A stretch of DNA of 64,000 nt. Origin: Inhella gelatinilytica (lineage in GTDB: Bacteria > Pseudomonadota > Gammaproteobacteria > Burkholderiales > Burkholderiaceae_C). Of the stretch, positions 1 through 6,988 are shown one piece after another (the first letter of the stretch is position 1; the number at the start of each line of letters is the position of its first letter). The stretch spans positions 930,001 to 994,000 of the forward strand of contig NZ_JAEDAL010000001.1 of assembly GCF_016093295.1 (NCBI RefSeq), written 5' to 3'. The notes under the pieces were generated by a model. It was not told where the DNA came from, made no database searches, and saw nothing but the letters and a program-made list of their open reading frames with translations. Both the position numbers and the translations under genes were made by a program.

Positions 1-1266
1 GAGGGGCTGCTGGCGGCCCTGCTTGCTTTGTGGGCGTTTGTGCGCGCCGACGAGGCCCGGTCGCTGGGCGCGCGTTCGGCCGTGATCTGGTCCTGGCAGG
101 TCGTCTCGTGGGTGGCTTACGTCGTGGCCCTCACTGCCAAAGAGGTCTATGCGCCGCTGCCGCTGTTGCTCCTGGTGTGGCCCATGCGTACTGACCGACG
201 GGGGCTTCGGGTTCTGCCGTTTTGGGTGATCCTGGGTCTCTATTTGGGTTGGCGCAGGTTGATGCTGGGGGTGGTTTCAGGGGGCTATGCCGCGTCCGAG
301 ACTTGGTTGGTGGAGTCTGCCTTGGTGGCGTTCGGCCACACGTTGCAGCGCCTGCCCGCTTTGATGTGGGGCGAGTGGTGGGGTGTGCCCCTGGGGTTGA
401 CATTCCTCGCCAGCCTCTGGGTGCTTGGGTGCCGCCTCCGCCGTGCGGTACCCGCAATGGTGTTGGGCCTGATTGCGGTGGCACCGCTCTTGCCTTTGTC
501 GATTTATCCCGGGGTCACGGCGCCGGACCGTTACCTGTTCTTGCCCGTCTTTCTGCTCAACGTAGGGGTGCTGAGCCTCGTCGGGCAGGCCTGTGCTGCG
601 TTGCCAGAGCGTGCACGCTGGGCGCTGGGAGTGCTCTTTGGGCTCGCATGGGGCGTACCGACGGCTGTGCACGAGGCCCGTCAGGCGCAGGCGCGAGGGG
701 CGCTTGCGCAGGAGTACGACGTGCAGGGGCGCTACCTGTGGGCCCATGAAGACGGCGAAACCTACATTCCCTCGGAAGTCCTGCTCAATACTTACTTGTA
801 TGCGGACCAACTCTGCCGCATCAAAGCGCAAGCGGGTGTCACCTGTCCAACAGCACTGATGTTGGGTCACGACCTTCCTGCCCCGGGGGCTGCAGCTGTT
901 CGTGCCTACGAGGCCGGTCACATGCGGGTGCTGGATCCCGCACAGGTGCGCCAGCGCTTGGCCCTGGAAGGAAAGGTTGCCCTGCAAGCGCAGTGGAGCT
1001 TGCAGGCCGGCGTGCTGCGCTGGCGCCTGGAGGCTGATGTACCTGGCGCCTTTGCGGTGGTGTCCCGTGAGTTTGGGCGCTACTGGCTGCCGGCCGAGGG
1101 CAGCTTGCGCACAGGTCTCAAGGGACTGGAGTTTCGGCTGCTGCATGTCGATGTGGCGGGGCGCGTAGGGTCGTCGCCGCTGCTGCGGCTGACGCATGGG
1201 GAGTTCTGGTGTCTGCGCGTGCCAGCCGCCCCATCGAACGGGGACTGCCCCCTAGTCCCAAAGTAG
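1..1266 (+). CDS. Integral membrane protein, 5' end outside window (partial), function unknown
   Basis: The reading frame is already open at base 1, so the true start lies upstream; 421 residues are visible before the TAG stop at 1264-1266. Roughly the first 215 residues are hydrophobic and form several membrane segments, with a proline- and arginine-containing loop (TAPDRYLF) before the last ones. The remaining 200 residues are soluble and have two or three cysteines, possibly facing the periplasm. The topology recalls the glucosyl/mannosyltransferase-like membrane proteins (GT39/TMTC-like), but I do not recognise a catalytic motif and give no function. The last codons overlap the conserved element shared by the narK leaders (1252-1268). 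Confidence 0.75.
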   Translation, partial: EGLLAALLALWAFVRADEARSLGARSAVIWSWQVVSWVAYVVALTAKEVYAPLPLLLLVWPMRTDRRGLRVLPFWVILGLYLGWRRLMLGVVSGGYAASETWLVESALVAFGHTLQRLPALMWGEWWGVPLGLTFLASLWVLGCRLRRAVPAMVLGLIAVAPLLPLSIYPGVTAPDRYLFLPVFLLNVGVLSLVGQACAALPERARWALGVLFGLAWGVPTAVHEARQAQARGALAQEYDVQGRYLWAHEDGETYIPSEVLLNTYLYADQLCRIKAQAGVTCPTALMLGHDLPAPGAAAVRAYEAGHMRVLDPAQVRQRLALEGKVALQAQWSLQAGVLRWRLEADVPGAFAVVSREFGRYWLPAEGSLRTGLKGLEFRLLHVDVAGRVGSSPLLRLTHGEFWCLRVPAAPSNGDCPLVPK

Positions 1267-1380
1267 TACCCCGGGACCGCCCTGCCGTCCTCCTTCCGCG
1301 GCGGCGGGCCTCCCCCCACGGTTGAATGGTTGCGAAGGGGCTGGCGGCGCACAGTGACGGGTATCCCAAAAGAAGAGGAG
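1252..1380 (+). promoter_or_regulatory. narK1 leader element, shared with narK3 leader
   Basis: The 17-mer CTAGTCCCAAAGTAGTA at 1252-1268 recurs with two changes before narK3 (5464-5480). Twenty bases further on comes CCTCCTTCC (1289-1297), which is identical in the narK3 leader (5497-5505). CCTCCTTCC resembles the anti-Shine-Dalgarno end of 16S rRNA. It could pair with the narK1 ribosome binding site (GAAGAGG, 1372-1378) in a 7-bp stem with one bulged C. Either a promoter element (the right end reads TACTACT on the minus strand, near a NarL heptamer) or a leader RNA is possible. A narK RNA motif has been described in betaproteobacteria, as far as I recall; I cannot verify a match. Confidence 0.5.
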
Positions 1381-1386
1381 CCTGTC

Positions 1387-2643
1387 ATGGTTTCCGGCGC
1401 GATCCCCAACAGTCGAAAAGCGTGGTCGGTGCTGATCGTCAGCACGCTGGCCTTTACCGTGTGCTTCATGGTCTGGATGATGTTCGGCGTCATCGGCATC
1501 CCCATCAAGAAGCAGCTGGGTCTGAATGCCACCGAATTTGGCCTGCTCACCGCCACGCCGGTGCTGACCGGTTCGTTGGTGCGCGTGCCGCTGGGCATCT
1601 GGACGGACAAGTACGGCGGCCGCATTGTGATGGCGCTCTTGATGGCGGCCACGGTGCCGGCCATCTGGTTGATGGCCTACGCCACCGAGTACTGGCATTT
1701 CCTGGTCATCGGCCTCTTCGTTGGCCTGGCGGGCGGTTCGTTCTCCGTGGGCACGCCCTACGTGGCCCGCTGGTTCCCAGCCAACCGCAAGGGCATGGCC
1801 ATGGGGGTGTATGGCGCCGGCAACTCGGGCGCCGCGGTGAACAAGTTCATCGCTCCGGTGCTGGTGGTGGCCTTTGGCTGGACGATGGTGCCGCAGGTGT
1901 ACGCGGCCATCATGGCCGGAACGGTGCTGCTGTTCTGGTTCTTCAGTCACCACGACCCGGCGCACACGGTGCAGAGCAATGCCAGCTTCATGGAGCAGCT
2001 CAAGGCGCTGAAAGACCCCAAGGTGCTGAAGTACTGCCAGTACTACAGCATCGTGTTCGGCGGCTACGTGGCCCTGGCCCTGTGGATGGTGCAGTACTAC
2101 GTGGGTGAGTACGGTCTGGACATCCGCGTCGCCGCCCTGTTGGCGGCCTGCTTCTCGTTGCCCGGCGGCGTGCTGCGCGCCATCGGCGGGGTGCTGTCGG
2201 ACAAGTACGGCGCGCACAAGGTCACCTGGTGGGTGATGTGGGTGAGCTGGATCTGCTTGTTCTTGCTCAGCTACCCCCAAACCGACTTCACCGTCATCAC
2301 GGTGAATGGTCCGCAGACCTTCCACATTGGTTTGAACGTCTATGCCTTCACCGCGCTGATGGGCATCTTGGGCGTGGCCTGGGCCTTCGGCAAGGCCAGC
2401 GTCTTCAAGTACATCGGCGACGAGTACCCGCACAACATCGGCACCATCTCCGGCATCGTCGGTCTGGCTGGCGGCCTGGGCGGCTTCGTCCTGCCCATCA
2501 TGTTTGGCGCCTTGCTGGACTTCACGGGTATTCGATCCAGCGCCTTCATGCTGATGTACGGCGTGGTCTGGGTTTCGCTGATCTGGATGTACTGGACCGA
2601 GGTGCGCGGCACCGAGGTGATGAACAAGACCGTCACCGCTTGA
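1387..2643 (+). CDS. narK1: NarK1-type nitrate/proton MFS transporter
   Basis: 418 residues, twelve expected membrane segments, major facilitator superfamily, nitrate/nitrite porter branch. The start is the ATG at 1387, placed seven bases after AGAGGAG; an upstream in-frame GTG/ATG would add 19 residues that look non-coding. The N-half carries the MFS loop R-x-P-L-G-x-x-x-D-K-Y-G-G (about residues 53-66) and the C-half repeats it as R-A-I-G-G-V-L-S-D-K-Y-G; the two arginines correspond to the substrate-binding pair of NarK proteins. Between TM4 and TM5 it has GGSFSVG in place of the NarK2 nitrate signature, typical of NarK1 symporters. It is followed after 71 bases by narK2. Role (nitrate entry that starts respiration) is inferred from the family and from paired narK1-narK2 genes in other denitrifiers. 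Confidence 0.9.
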   Translation: MVSGAIPNSRKAWSVLIVSTLAFTVCFMVWMMFGVIGIPIKKQLGLNATEFGLLTATPVLTGSLVRVPLGIWTDKYGGRIVMALLMAATVPAIWLMAYATEYWHFLVIGLFVGLAGGSFSVGTPYVARWFPANRKGMAMGVYGAGNSGAAVNKFIAPVLVVAFGWTMVPQVYAAIMAGTVLLFWFFSHHDPAHTVQSNASFMEQLKALKDPKVLKYCQYYSIVFGGYVALALWMVQYYVGEYGLDIRVAALLAACFSLPGGVLRAIGGVLSDKYGAHKVTWWVMWVSWICLFLLSYPQTDFTVITVNGPQTFHIGLNVYAFTALMGILGVAWAFGKASVFKYIGDEYPHNIGTISGIVGLAGGLGGFVLPIMFGALLDFTGIRSSAFMLMYGVVWVSLIWMYWTEVRGTEVMNKTVTA

Positions 2644-2650
2644 ACCTTTC

Positions 2651-2683
2651 GCAGCGGGCCCGATTGTTCGTGAGGCTCGCTGC
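2651..2683 (+). other. Intercistronic hairpin between narK1 and narK2
   Basis: GCAGCGGGCC (2651-2660) pairs with GGCTCGCTGC (2674-2683) over ten base pairs, one of them G-U, with a 13-base loop. The downstream tract is CCCCCTTTCTC, so it is a weak terminator at best. It may be an mRNA-stabilising or attenuating stem within a narK1-narK2 transcript. Confidence 0.35.
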
Positions 2684-2714
2684 CCCCTTTCTCTAGCCCA
2701 CAAGGCAGCCCATC

Positions 2715-4427
2715 ATGGCAAAAATTCAAAACTGGAAGCCGGAGGATCCCACCTTCTGGCAAGAGCAGGGCAGTGCGCTGGCCTGGCGCACCTGCGCCAT
2801 CACCACGTTCTCGCTGATCTTCTCGTTCGCGACTTGGTTCGTGATGAGCGCGGTGGTCGTGCGCATGCCGGCCATTGGCTTCAAATTCACCACCACCGAG
2901 CTGTTCTGGCTGGCGGCCATGCCGGGCCTGGCTTCGGGCATCCTGCGCTTGATCCACTCGAACTTCATCCCGGTGCTCGGGACGCGGCCGGTGATCAGCA
3001 TCTCCACCATCATCAAAGTCATCCCCATGGTGTGGCTGGGCTATGCGATTCAAGACCTGAATACGCCCTACATGACCTTCCTGATGATTGCCTTCCTGTG
3101 CGGCATGGGCGGGGGCGACTTCTCGTCCTTCATGCCCAGCACCAGCATCTTCTTCCCGAAGCGGCTGCAGGGCACGGCCATGGGCATCCAGGCCGGCATC
3201 GGCAACTTCGGGGTCTCGGTGGTGCAGTTTGTGGCGCCGTGGATCATTGGCTTTGCGGCACTCGGGGCCAGCGTGGGCGGCCCCCAAGTCTTCACCAAAG
3301 GCGACGCCATCAAGGGGGCGCTGACCGTGACCAAGGCCGAGGGCAAGGTCACCGATGTGGGGGTCAAACCCGAGTACGCGGCAGCGGTTGAAGTCGTGCG
3401 CGGCGAAGACGGCCAAATCAAGGATGTGGTGTTCAAAGAGACCGACACCGTGAAGGCCATCAAGGCGGATGTGGAAAAGGATGCGAACGGCGTCATCACC
3501 CAGGTCAACACCACCAAGGGTGTGGCGCTGGAAGTGAAGCGCAATCCGGACGGGGCGATTACGGATGTCAGCCTGAAGAACGTGGTGAAGAAGGGCATGT
3601 GGTTGCAGAACGCCGCCTTCATCTGGGTACCTTTCCTGGTGCTGGCCTTCATCTTGTCCGCCCTGTTCCTCAAGAGCCTGCAGTTGCCCACGCGGGGGTT
3701 CATGGGTCAGTTCGAGATCCTTTCGAGCCGCAACCGGGCCCGCACGCACACTTGGAACTGCACGATCACCTACATCTGCTCGTTCGGTTCGTTCTCGGGC
3801 TTCTCGGCCGCCTTCCCCATGCTGATCAAGACGCTGTACGGCGGCTTTGATGGCGCGCCGGACCCGCTGGCCTACGCCTACCTGGGCCCGCTGATTGGGG
3901 GCTTGGTGCGCATGCTCACCGGGGGCTTCTTCGACAAGATCGGTGGCTCCAAGGGCATGCAGTGGACGACGCTGGGCCAGATCCTGGGGGTGGTGTATTT
4001 GGTCATGAGCGGCAGCCTGACACCCACGAGCGTGGCGCAGTTTGACGGCTTCCTCTGGGGCATGCTGTGGATCTTCCTGATGAGCGGCATCAACAACGCG
4101 GCCACCTTCCGCCAGTACCCCATCGTGTTCGCCTACTCGCCGGCCAAGGGCGCGCAAATGCTCGGTTGGACGGGCGCCTGGGCGGCCTTTGGGCCCTTCG
4201 TCTGGAACGCGCTGATTGGCACCTCACTGGACAAGACGGGCACCGTGACGGCCTTCTTCGTCGGTGCGGCGGTGTTCTACGCCTACTCGCTGGTGGTGAA
4301 CTGGTGGTACTACACCCGCAAGGGCGCTGAACGGTTCGATTACGGCAACGCCGGTGGTACGTGGTGGGATGCACTGAGTGAACCCGAGAAAGACAAGATG
4401 CGCCGCATCGACCTCAAGCAAGCCTGA
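2715..4427 (+). CDS. narK2: NarK2-type nitrate/nitrite transporter with a large repeat insert
   Basis: 570 residues, about 100 longer than NarK3 encoded at 5564. Membrane segments are at about 30-50, 62-82, 92-112, 120-140, 158-187, 296-320 and six more. The nitrate-signature position reads GGGDFSSFM where NarK3 has GGGNFASSM, so an Asn is replaced by Asp. Both substrate arginines are kept (R78 in ILRLIH; R in GGLVRMLTGG). Residues 190-294 form a soluble insert between TM5 and TM6 made of four related units, each with a (D/N/E)G-x-(I/V)-(T/K)-x-V core. With the usual N-in topology this insert is periplasmic. The gene starts at ATG 2715, follows narK1, and is closed by a terminator at 4445-4479. 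Nitrate/nitrite exchange is inferred from the family. Confidence 0.9.
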   Translation: MAKIQNWKPEDPTFWQEQGSALAWRTCAITTFSLIFSFATWFVMSAVVVRMPAIGFKFTTTELFWLAAMPGLASGILRLIHSNFIPVLGTRPVISISTIIKVIPMVWLGYAIQDLNTPYMTFLMIAFLCGMGGGDFSSFMPSTSIFFPKRLQGTAMGIQAGIGNFGVSVVQFVAPWIIGFAALGASVGGPQVFTKGDAIKGALTVTKAEGKVTDVGVKPEYAAAVEVVRGEDGQIKDVVFKETDTVKAIKADVEKDANGVITQVNTTKGVALEVKRNPDGAITDVSLKNVVKKGMWLQNAAFIWVPFLVLAFILSALFLKSLQLPTRGFMGQFEILSSRNRARTHTWNCTITYICSFGSFSGFSAAFPMLIKTLYGGFDGAPDPLAYAYLGPLIGGLVRMLTGGFFDKIGGSKGMQWTTLGQILGVVYLVMSGSLTPTSVAQFDGFLWGMLWIFLMSGINNAATFRQYPIVFAYSPAKGAQMLGWTGAWAAFGPFVWNALIGTSLDKTGTVTAFFVGAAVFYAYSLVVNWWYYTRKGAERFDYGNAGGTWWDALSEPEKDKMRRIDLKQA

Positions 4428-4444
4428 TTGATTGCCGCACACTC

Positions 4445-4479
4445 AAACGGCCGAACGCCGCCTGGCTTCGGCCGTTTTT
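4445..4479 (+). terminator. Rho-independent terminator after narK2
   Basis: AAACGGCCGAA (4445-4455) pairs perfectly with TTCGGCCGTTT (4467-4477); the stem is followed by TTTT and lies 18 bases after the narK2 stop. It should end the narK1-narK2 transcript. Confidence 0.9.
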
Positions 4480-4502
4480 CCATGGACTCTCCCGGATCTC
4501 GA

Positions 4503-4700
4503 ATGACTTCTCTGGTTCACATCGGTGCCGTCGTTTACGGCCTGCTCCTGGTGGCGGCCGTCTTTGTGCGCACGCCCTTGACCGAGGCCCTGCGGATCGA
4601 CTCGCTCTTCATTCCGGATGCCGGCGAAAAGTCCCGTCCGCTGAATCTCATCCTGGGCCTGCTGATTGCCGGCTACGGGGCGTGGTCCTTGCTGCAGTGA
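4503..4700 (+). CDS. Small two-helix membrane protein, unknown
   Basis: 65 residues from the ATG at 4503; an in-frame ATG at 4482 would add seven residues. Upstream of these the frame runs through the narK2 terminator, so longer versions are unlikely. Two hydrophobic stretches (about residues 7-24 and 47-64) flank a polar loop with several charged residues. I do not recognise the family. It sits directly after the narK2 terminator and before a structured intergenic region, so it probably has its own promoter or depends on read-through. Coding status rests on codon periodicity and hydrophobic pattern only. Confidence 0.5.
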   Translation: MTSLVHIGAVVYGLLLVAAVFVRTPLTEALRIDSLFIPDAGEKSRPLNLILGLLIAGYGAWSLLQ

Positions 4701-4719
4701 CTGGCGCCACCCAAAAGAA

Positions 4720-4891
4720 CTAGGCGCGGCGGCCGGCTCCTCCTGCCAAGGAGCGTTGGCCGCTGCCCAACGGCAGGATGGCGCCGCGGGTCGGCGTTGG
4801 GCACAGTCCTGATCAAGGTGAAGACAGGCGGTCGCCTGTTGCCGCGGTCTTGACCTTGTTTGCGCCTGGGGCCCTGGCGGGTCCCTTTTTT
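4720..4891 (+). ncRNA. Candidate structured RNA: three consecutive stem-loops
   Basis: Three nested or perfect inverted repeats follow each other. First, GCGGCC (4729-4734) and GGCCGC (4758-4763) enclose GCTCC/GGAGC. Second, TGCCCAACG (4764-4772) pairs with CGTTGGGCA (4795-4803). Third, CAAGGTGAAGAC (4814-4825) pairs with GTCTTGACCTTG (4847-4858) with one mismatch and encloses AGGCG-GT-CGCCT. A terminator follows at 4892-4916. This could be the 3' UTR of the small gene at 4503 or an independent small RNA; high GC makes chance pairing easier, so confidence is limited. Confidence 0.4.
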
Positions 4892-4916
4892 GGGCTCCCT
4901 TGCGGGAGCCCTTTTT
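4892..4916 (+). terminator. Rho-independent terminator
   Basis: GGGCTCCC (4892-4899), loop TTGC, GGGAGCCC (4904-4911), then TTTTT. The T tract is on the plus-strand side only, so it serves plus-strand transcription from the small gene or the candidate RNA upstream, not dps. Confidence 0.9.
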
Positions 4917-4928
4917 CTTTCGTTGGGA

Positions 4929-5372
4929 TTAATCCTCCAACAGGGCGCGCAGCATCCAGGCGGTTTTCTGGTGGGCATCCAAACGCTGCGTGAGCAAGTC
5001 CGCGGTGGCGGCGTCCGGCGTGTGCTCGGCCAATGCGAGCAGTTCACCCAGCGACTGGATCAGCAACTGGTGCCCCGCCAGCAGGTGGCGCACCATGTCG
5101 AGCGCTTTGAGCGGCTCGCTTGGCGCTTCTGCAATGACCGTGAGTTGCTGGAATTGGCGGTACGACCCCGGGGCCCGGGCGCCCAACGCCCGGATGCGCT
5201 CGGCGATGGGGTCGGTGGCGTTCCACAGCTCCGTGTACTGCGTCATGAAGAGCGCGTGCAGCGAGGGAAACAGCGGACCCGTGACGTTCCAGTGAAAGTT
5301 GTGCGTATTCAGGTACAGCGTGTGGGTGTCGGCCAGCAGCTGGCTGAGGCCTTGGGTCAAGGGATGGGTCAT
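4929..5372 (-). CDS. dps: Dps family DNA-binding ferritin-like protein
   Basis: 147 residues, the normal Dps length. The ferroxidase signature is intact: H-N-F-H-W-N-V-T-G-P near residue 24, followed by the H-x-x-F-M-x-Q-Y-x-E and D-x-I-A-E-R-I-R-x-L-G stretches that supply the inter-subunit iron ligands. Dps dodecamers oxidise and store iron using peroxide and protect DNA. I chose the ATG at 5372 because GGAG lies seven bases upstream on the minus strand; the open frame continues further upstream by 19 codons without a ribosome site. It is divergent from narK3. The AT-rich gap contains ATCGAT-N12-ATCGAT (5429-5452), a possible operator. Confidence 0.95.
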   Translation of the reverse strand: MTHPLTQGLSQLLADTHTLYLNTHNFHWNVTGPLFPSLHALFMTQYTELWNATDPIAERIRALGARAPGSYRQFQQLTVIAEAPSEPLKALDMVRHLLAGHQLLIQSLGELLALAEHTPDAATADLLTQRLDAHQKTAWMLRALLED

Positions 5373-5428
5373 GACGGGACTCCGAGTGGCAATGGCGATA
5401 GGGTCGTTCTTGCTGCCGAATAAATCCA

Positions 5429-5452
5429 ATCGATTGAATCAAATGCATCGAT
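5429..5452. promoter_or_regulatory. AT-rich inverted repeat between dps and narK3
   Basis: ATCGAT at 5429-5434 and 5447-5452 lie 12 bases apart in the most AT-rich part of the divergent region. The position, about 57-80 bases before the dps start, suits a dps operator. I cannot assign a regulator; it is not a clean OxyR or FNR site. Confidence 0.3.
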
Positions 5453-5463
5453 AGATATCGTCA

Positions 5464-5550
5464 CTAGTACCAAAGGAGTAGACGCCTGGGTTCGTCCCTC
5501 CTTCCACCGATGCCGGCCGCTCGCCTGCCGGCAGGATGGTGAGGGAGACC
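5464..5550 (+). promoter_or_regulatory. narK3 leader element, shared with narK1 leader
   Basis: CTAGTACCAAAGGAGTA (5464-5480) matches the narK1 element at 15 of 17 positions, and CCTCCTTCC (5497-5505) is identical. The segment can fold: GGT (5489-5491) with ACC (5548-5550), TCCCT (5495-5499) with AGGGA (5542-5546), CACC (5505-5508) with GGTG (5538-5541), and an apical GCCGGC/GCCGGC. It ends 14 bases before the GTG start of narK3, so it is well placed to act as a leader RNA, though it could equally be a protein-binding promoter element. Confidence 0.5.
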
Positions 5551-5563
5551 AAGAGCGGCAACA

Positions 5564-6967
5564 GTGCAAGGTGTCAACTTGCCCCTGCTTGCCGTGAGCG
5601 CCACCGCTTTGATTCAGCACTGGAACCCCGAGGACGCCGCCTTCTGGCGCGGCCAGGGCCGGGCCGTGGCGCGCCGCAACCTGTGGCTGTCCATCCCGGC
5701 GTTGGCCCTCTCTTTTGCGGTGTGGATGGTGTGGTCCGTGGTGGTGGTCAACCTGCCAGCCGCGGGCTTTCGGTATTCAACCAACCAGCTCTTCTGGTTG
5801 GCGGCCCTGCCCGCCCTGTGCGGGGCCACGCTGCGCATCTTCTACAGCTTTGCGGTACCGGTTTTCGGCGGGCGGCGCTGGACGGCCCTGTCCACAGCCA
5901 GCCTGTTGCTGCCGGCCCTGGGCATCGGCTTTGCCGTGCAAGACCCGGCCACGCCCTACGAAGTGATGGTGCTGCTGGCGCTGCTCTGCGGCCTGGGCGG
6001 CGGCAACTTCGCCAGCTCCATGAGCAACATCAGCTTCTTCTTCCCGAAGGCGGAAAAGGGGACGGCCCTGGGCCTGAACGCGGGCTTGGGCAACCTGGGC
6101 GTGAGCATGGTTCAAGTGGTGGTGCCCCTGGTGGTGGCTGCCGGCGTTTTTGGCACCGTGGGGGGCGCACCGGCCCCGACGGACAAAGGCCCGTTGTGGT
6201 TGCAAAACGCTGGGTTTGTGTGGGTGCCTTTCATTGTGGCCAGCAGCCTGGCGGCGTGGCTGGGCATGAACGATTTGGCCGACGCCCGCGCCAGTTTTGG
6301 CGAACAAGCGGTGATCTTCACGCGCCGGCACAACTGGCTGATGTGCTGGCTCTACATCGGTACCTTTGGCAGCTTCATTGGCTATTCGGCGGGTTTTCCG
6401 CTGCTCATTCAGAGCCAGTTCCCCGGCGTGAATGCCCTGCAAGTGGCGTGGCTGGGTCCGCTCGTCGGGGCCCTGAGTCGACCGCTGGGTGGCTGGCTGA
6501 GTGACCGCGTGGGTGGTGCCCGGGTCACCTTCTGGACCTTTGCGGTCATGGCCTTGGGCGTGCTGGCGGTACTGATGACGCTGCCTGGCGCGGGTCGCGC
6601 CGGTTCCTTTGCCGGTTTTTTGAGCGCCTTCTTGCTGCTTTTTGCCGCCTCCGGGGTGGGCAATGGCAGCACCTTCCGCATGATCCCCGTGATCTTTCTG
6701 ACCCTGCACCAGCGGGCCGCGGGCCCGCACGTGGCCGCCCAGGACCAAGCGGTGCGGGACGCCAACAAGGAGGCGGCGGCGGTGCTGGGGTTCAGCTCCG
6801 CTGTGGGTGCCTACGGCGGTTTTTTTATTCCGAAGAGCTACGGCACCTCGATTGCCCTCACGGGCAGCGCCGAGGCCGCGCTCATCTGTTTCATTGCGTT
6901 CTACGTCAGCTGCTTGGCCATCACCTGGTGGTTCTACAGCCGGCGCCACGCGCCCATGCCCTGTTAA
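5564..6967 (+). CDS. narK3: NarK-type nitrate/nitrite transporter heading the nar operon
   Basis: 467 residues if the GTG at 5564 is used; a second in-frame GTG at 5594 gives a 457-residue protein whose N-terminus (I-Q-H-W-N-P-E-D) aligns with the start of NarK2 and may be the real one. It has twelve predicted membrane segments, the canonical nitrate signature GGGNFASSM-x-N-I-S and both substrate arginines (L-R-I-F-Y; A-L-S-R-P-L-G-G). The TM5-TM6 loop is only about ten residues, unlike NarK2. narG begins 21 bases downstream, so it is the first gene of narK3-narGHJI. The family exchanges nitrate for nitrite or nitrate for protons. Confidence 0.9.
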   Translation: MQGVNLPLLAVSATALIQHWNPEDAAFWRGQGRAVARRNLWLSIPALALSFAVWMVWSVVVVNLPAAGFRYSTNQLFWLAALPALCGATLRIFYSFAVPVFGGRRWTALSTASLLLPALGIGFAVQDPATPYEVMVLLALLCGLGGGNFASSMSNISFFFPKAEKGTALGLNAGLGNLGVSMVQVVVPLVVAAGVFGTVGGAPAPTDKGPLWLQNAGFVWVPFIVASSLAAWLGMNDLADARASFGEQAVIFTRRHNWLMCWLYIGTFGSFIGYSAGFPLLIQSQFPGVNALQVAWLGPLVGALSRPLGGWLSDRVGGARVTFWTFAVMALGVLAVLMTLPGAGRAGSFAGFLSAFLLLFAASGVGNGSTFRMIPVIFLTLHQRAAGPHVAAQDQAVRDANKEAAAVLGFSSAVGAYGGFFIPKSYGTSIALTGSAEAALICFIAFYVSCLAITWWFYSRRHAPMPC

Positions 6968-6988
6968 GGGTTCAACAGGAGAGACTCC

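Noticed and set aside
2340-4157. 605-codon minus-strand frame opposite narK2
   Set aside because: Composition is a mirror of the hydrophobic narK2 codons; no domain seen.
4892-4916. Bidirectional terminator shared with dps
   Set aside because: On the minus strand the stem is followed by A-rich sequence, not T, so it cannot serve dps as an intrinsic terminator.
5434-5442. TTGAATCAA near dps as an FNR site
   Set aside because: Only a one-base spacer separates the arms; not an FNR/Dnr site. The ATCGAT repeat around it is reported instead at low confidence.
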